DNA from: Sediminibacterium sp.
Lineage (GTDB): Bacteria > Bacteroidota > Bacteroidia > Chitinophagales > Chitinophagaceae
Direction: 5' to 3'
DNA: 8,611 bases
Assembly (NCBI GenBank): GCA_023263235.1
Contig: JALQXE010000080.1
Coordinates: 1 to 8,611, forward strand
Below the pieces are notes generated by a model. It searched no databases and was not told where the DNA came from. It saw only the letters and a list, made by a program, of their open reading frames with translations. The position numbers and the translations under genes were made by a program. Below, in pieces: positions 6,867-8,611 of this stretch. Numbering within the stretch: the first letter of the stretch is position 1; each line of letters opens with the position of its first letter.

Positions 6867-8611
6867 CTAGGGCTGAATACTCAGTTTGGCATAATTCAAC
6901 ATAATCTTCTTTTCTCCGTTGTTATCAAAAAGAATGAGGGCAATGGGGTTGTGCGCCGAACCCTCAATTTCCTTTATAACCCCAAATCCAAACTTCTGAT
7001 GCTCCACTTTCATGCCCGCCTCTAAAGCAGAAGGGTCGGCGGCCACAAAATTAAGGGAAGGAATATGGTTTTTATTTAAAGTGTTAGGTGGCACAACCGG
7101 CATATAGCTGGGTTTGCTTGGGCTAGCGGGGCTAGTCCCGGTTCCAGAGGTAGAAGCCGTTGGTTTACTAGGTCTTTGTTCCTGCCATCCACGGCTATTT
7201 CCTCCATGCATTCTATCATAAGCGGATCCCCATCCGCTACTTTGATTTCTTGCCCCACCACCCACATTGGATTTGTCCAATTGGTCCTCAGGCATTTCAT
7301 CAATAAAGCGGCTTGGATCATTTTGTACCAGTTGACCAAAGCGATACCTTGAATTGGCATAGCTTAACCACAAATGTTTTTTAGCCCTTGTGATGGCCAC
7401 ATAAAACAATCTTCTTTCTTCTTCTAACTCTTCTCTTGTATTTACACTCATTCCACTTGGGAACAAGGTTTCTTCTAAACCTACCACAAATACACAATCA
7501 AATTCTAAACCCTTAGCAGCGTGCACGGTCATCAACTTAACGGTGTCTTCATTTTCAGAATCATTGTCCGCATCTGTGATCAAGGTAATTTGTTGTAAGT
7601 AGGAGCCCAAGCTTTTATCTCCCAACTCGCCATCCTCGTTGCTAGGACTTTCTGTCCACTCCTTAATTGAGTTTAACAATTCCTGTACGTTTTCATAACG
7701 CGCTAAACCTTCTGTACTTTTATCGTTAAACAATTCTTTTACAATATTGGTATGTTTACCCACCTGCACTGCAACATCCGATGCGTTGTGTTTGATTAAT
7801 TGATTTTGGAAATATTTAATCATGGTCACAAACTCTTCAATGGCAGTAAGCGTACCCGCCTTAAATCCAAAACCCTTTGCTTTTTCTAGTACTTCAAAAA
7901 ACGTTATATTGTTTTCTCCCGCTAAAACCAAACATTTTTCCACTGTGGTTTTACCAATACCTCTAACGGGGTAATTGATAATTCTTTTTAATGCTTCTTC
8001 GTCCTTGGTATTGGCAATCAAACGTAGATAAGCAATAAAATCTTTTACCTCCTTTCTTTGATAGAAGCTAAGCCCACCATATATCTTATAAGCAATGCCC
8101 GTGCGTCTTAAGCTTTCCTCAAAGGATCTGGATTGCGCATTGGTGCGATATAAAATAGCGAAGTCTTTATTGTAAAAATGATTTCTTAATTTATTTTCCT
8201 GGATGGTATCGGCTACCCATTTACCTTCATCATTATCAGTCGTTGTACGTACCAACTTAATTTTATCTCCTGCTTCATTTTCTGTCCATAATTCTTTTGG
8301 TATTTGACTAACATTATTTTTAATTACATGATTCGCTACACCAATAATAGATTGACTACTTCTGTAATTTTGCTCCAACTTTACCAGTTTTACATCGTCA
8401 TAATCTTTTTGAAACTGTAATATATTTTCAATGGTAGCTCCTCTAAAACTATAAATACTTTGTGCGTCATCTCCCACCACACAAATATTTTCATGCACTG
8501 CTGCTAATAATTTTGCAATTTGATATTGCACCGGGTTGGTATCTTGATACTCATCAATTAATATATATTTAAACTTGTGTTGATATTTATGTAAGACGTC
8601 TGGAAAATTTT
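6867..8611 (-). CDS. UvrD/PcrA-type ATP-dependent DNA helicase, N-terminus beyond window
   Basis: A superfamily 1A 3'-5' helicase acting in repair, replication restart and transcription-linked repair. The frame is open to the right edge: 580 residues are visible, and roughly the first 200 (Walker A, motif Ia) are missing. Visible motifs, numbered from the first visible residue: Walker B ILIDEYQDTN (16-25), motif III GDDAQSIYSFRGA (46-58), motif IV LEQNYRSS (78-85), YGGLSFYQRKEVKDFIAYLR (177-196), motif V LMTVHAAKGLEFDCVFVVG (359-377) and motif VI EERRLFYVAITRAKK (397-411). A Gly/Ser/Pro/Thr-rich linker (about 450-508) joins a final GxxVxHxxFGxGxI domain (about 531-580) like the PcrA C-terminal Tudor-like fold, which in PcrA/UvrD contacts RNA polymerase. 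The GTG at 8531 is not the start: DEYQD lies upstream in the same frame. PcrA is the best match, but UvrD, PcrA and Rep names overlap. Confidence 0.94.
   Translation of the reverse strand, partial: NFPDVLHKYQHKFKYILIDEYQDTNPVQYQIAKLLAAVHENICVVGDDAQSIYSFRGATIENILQFQKDYDDVKLVKLEQNYRSSQSIIGVANHVIKNNVSQIPKELWTENEAGDKIKLVRTTTDNDEGKWVADTIQENKLRNHFYNKDFAILYRTNAQSRSFEESLRRTGIAYKIYGGLSFYQRKEVKDFIAYLRLIANTKDEEALKRIINYPVRGIGKTTVEKCLVLAGENNITFFEVLEKAKGFGFKAGTLTAIEEFVTMIKYFQNQLIKHNASDVAVQVGKHTNIVKELFNDKSTEGLARYENVQELLNSIKEWTESPSNEDGELGDKSLGSYLQQITLITDADNDSENEDTVKLMTVHAAKGLEFDCVFVVGLEETLFPSGMSVNTREELEEERRLFYVAITRAKKHLWLSYANSRYRFGQLVQNDPSRFIDEMPEDQLDKSNVGGGARNQSSGWGSAYDRMHGGNSRGWQEQRPSKPTASTSGTGTSPASPSKPSYMPVVPPNTLNKNHIPSLNFVAADPSALEAGMKVEHQKFGFGVIKEIEGSAHNPIALILFDNNGEKKIMLNYAKLSIQP

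Noticed and set aside
6415..7025. Plus-strand frames of 105 and 84 codons opposite nfu and the end of the helicase gene
   Set aside because: They mirror conserved coding sequence on the minus strand, and their products resemble no family.
7076..7360. Minus-strand frame of 94 codons in another register of the helicase gene
   Set aside because: It overlaps the Gly/Ser linker region of the helicase, whose own frame is continuous from Walker B to the C-terminal domain; there is no sign of a frameshift.

Overview
The window reads as chromosomal DNA from a Gram-negative member of the Bacteroidota, possibly Chitinophagales. Four things support this. The DNA is AT-rich. The start codons lack a usable Shine-Dalgarno sequence and sit behind A/T-rich leaders. 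Two good matches to the Bacteroidota -7 promoter element (TAnnTTTG) lie at sensible distances from dnaN and nfu. The proteins (a two-domain Nfu, and a UvrD/PcrA helicase with a Gly/Ser/Pro-rich linker and a C-terminal beta domain) fit that phylum. Placement below phylum is a guess. No rRNA, tRNA, CRISPR, insertion sequence or phage gene is visible, and gene density is high with no gap above about 110 bases.

Layout. Bases 1-705 (minus strand) hold recX followed by the start of a YafV-type omega-amidase cut by the left edge. A divergent intergenic region of about 110 bases carries a promoter for dnaN (815-1930, plus), which ends at a strong hairpin terminator. Bases 2041-6070 are a four-gene plus-strand unit: a membrane fatty acid hydroxylase/sterol desaturase family protein, kdsB (CMP-Kdo synthetase), a sugar-porter MFS transporter, and a KdnB-like iron-type alcohol dehydrogenase. 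A terminator lies at each end of this unit; the second, at 6111-6141, is symmetric enough to serve both strands. Bases 6165-8611 are minus strand: a UvrD/PcrA helicase whose N-terminus runs off the right edge, then nfu, an Fe-S cluster scaffold/carrier.

The most notable part is the 2041-6070 unit. KdnB oxidises C8 of Kdo in the 8-amino-Kdo (Kdo8N) pathway known from Shewanella, and KdsB activates the sugar with CMP for attachment to lipid A. The partner aminotransferase KdnA is not in the window. A sugar-porter transporter lies between kdsB and kdnB, and a lipid hydroxylase is joined almost directly to kdsB. I read this as an outer-membrane lipid/LPS-core modification operon. The rest is housekeeping: replication and repair (dnaN, recX, uvrD/pcrA), Fe-S assembly (nfu) and metabolite repair (yafV-like). 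I see no clearly new biological system.
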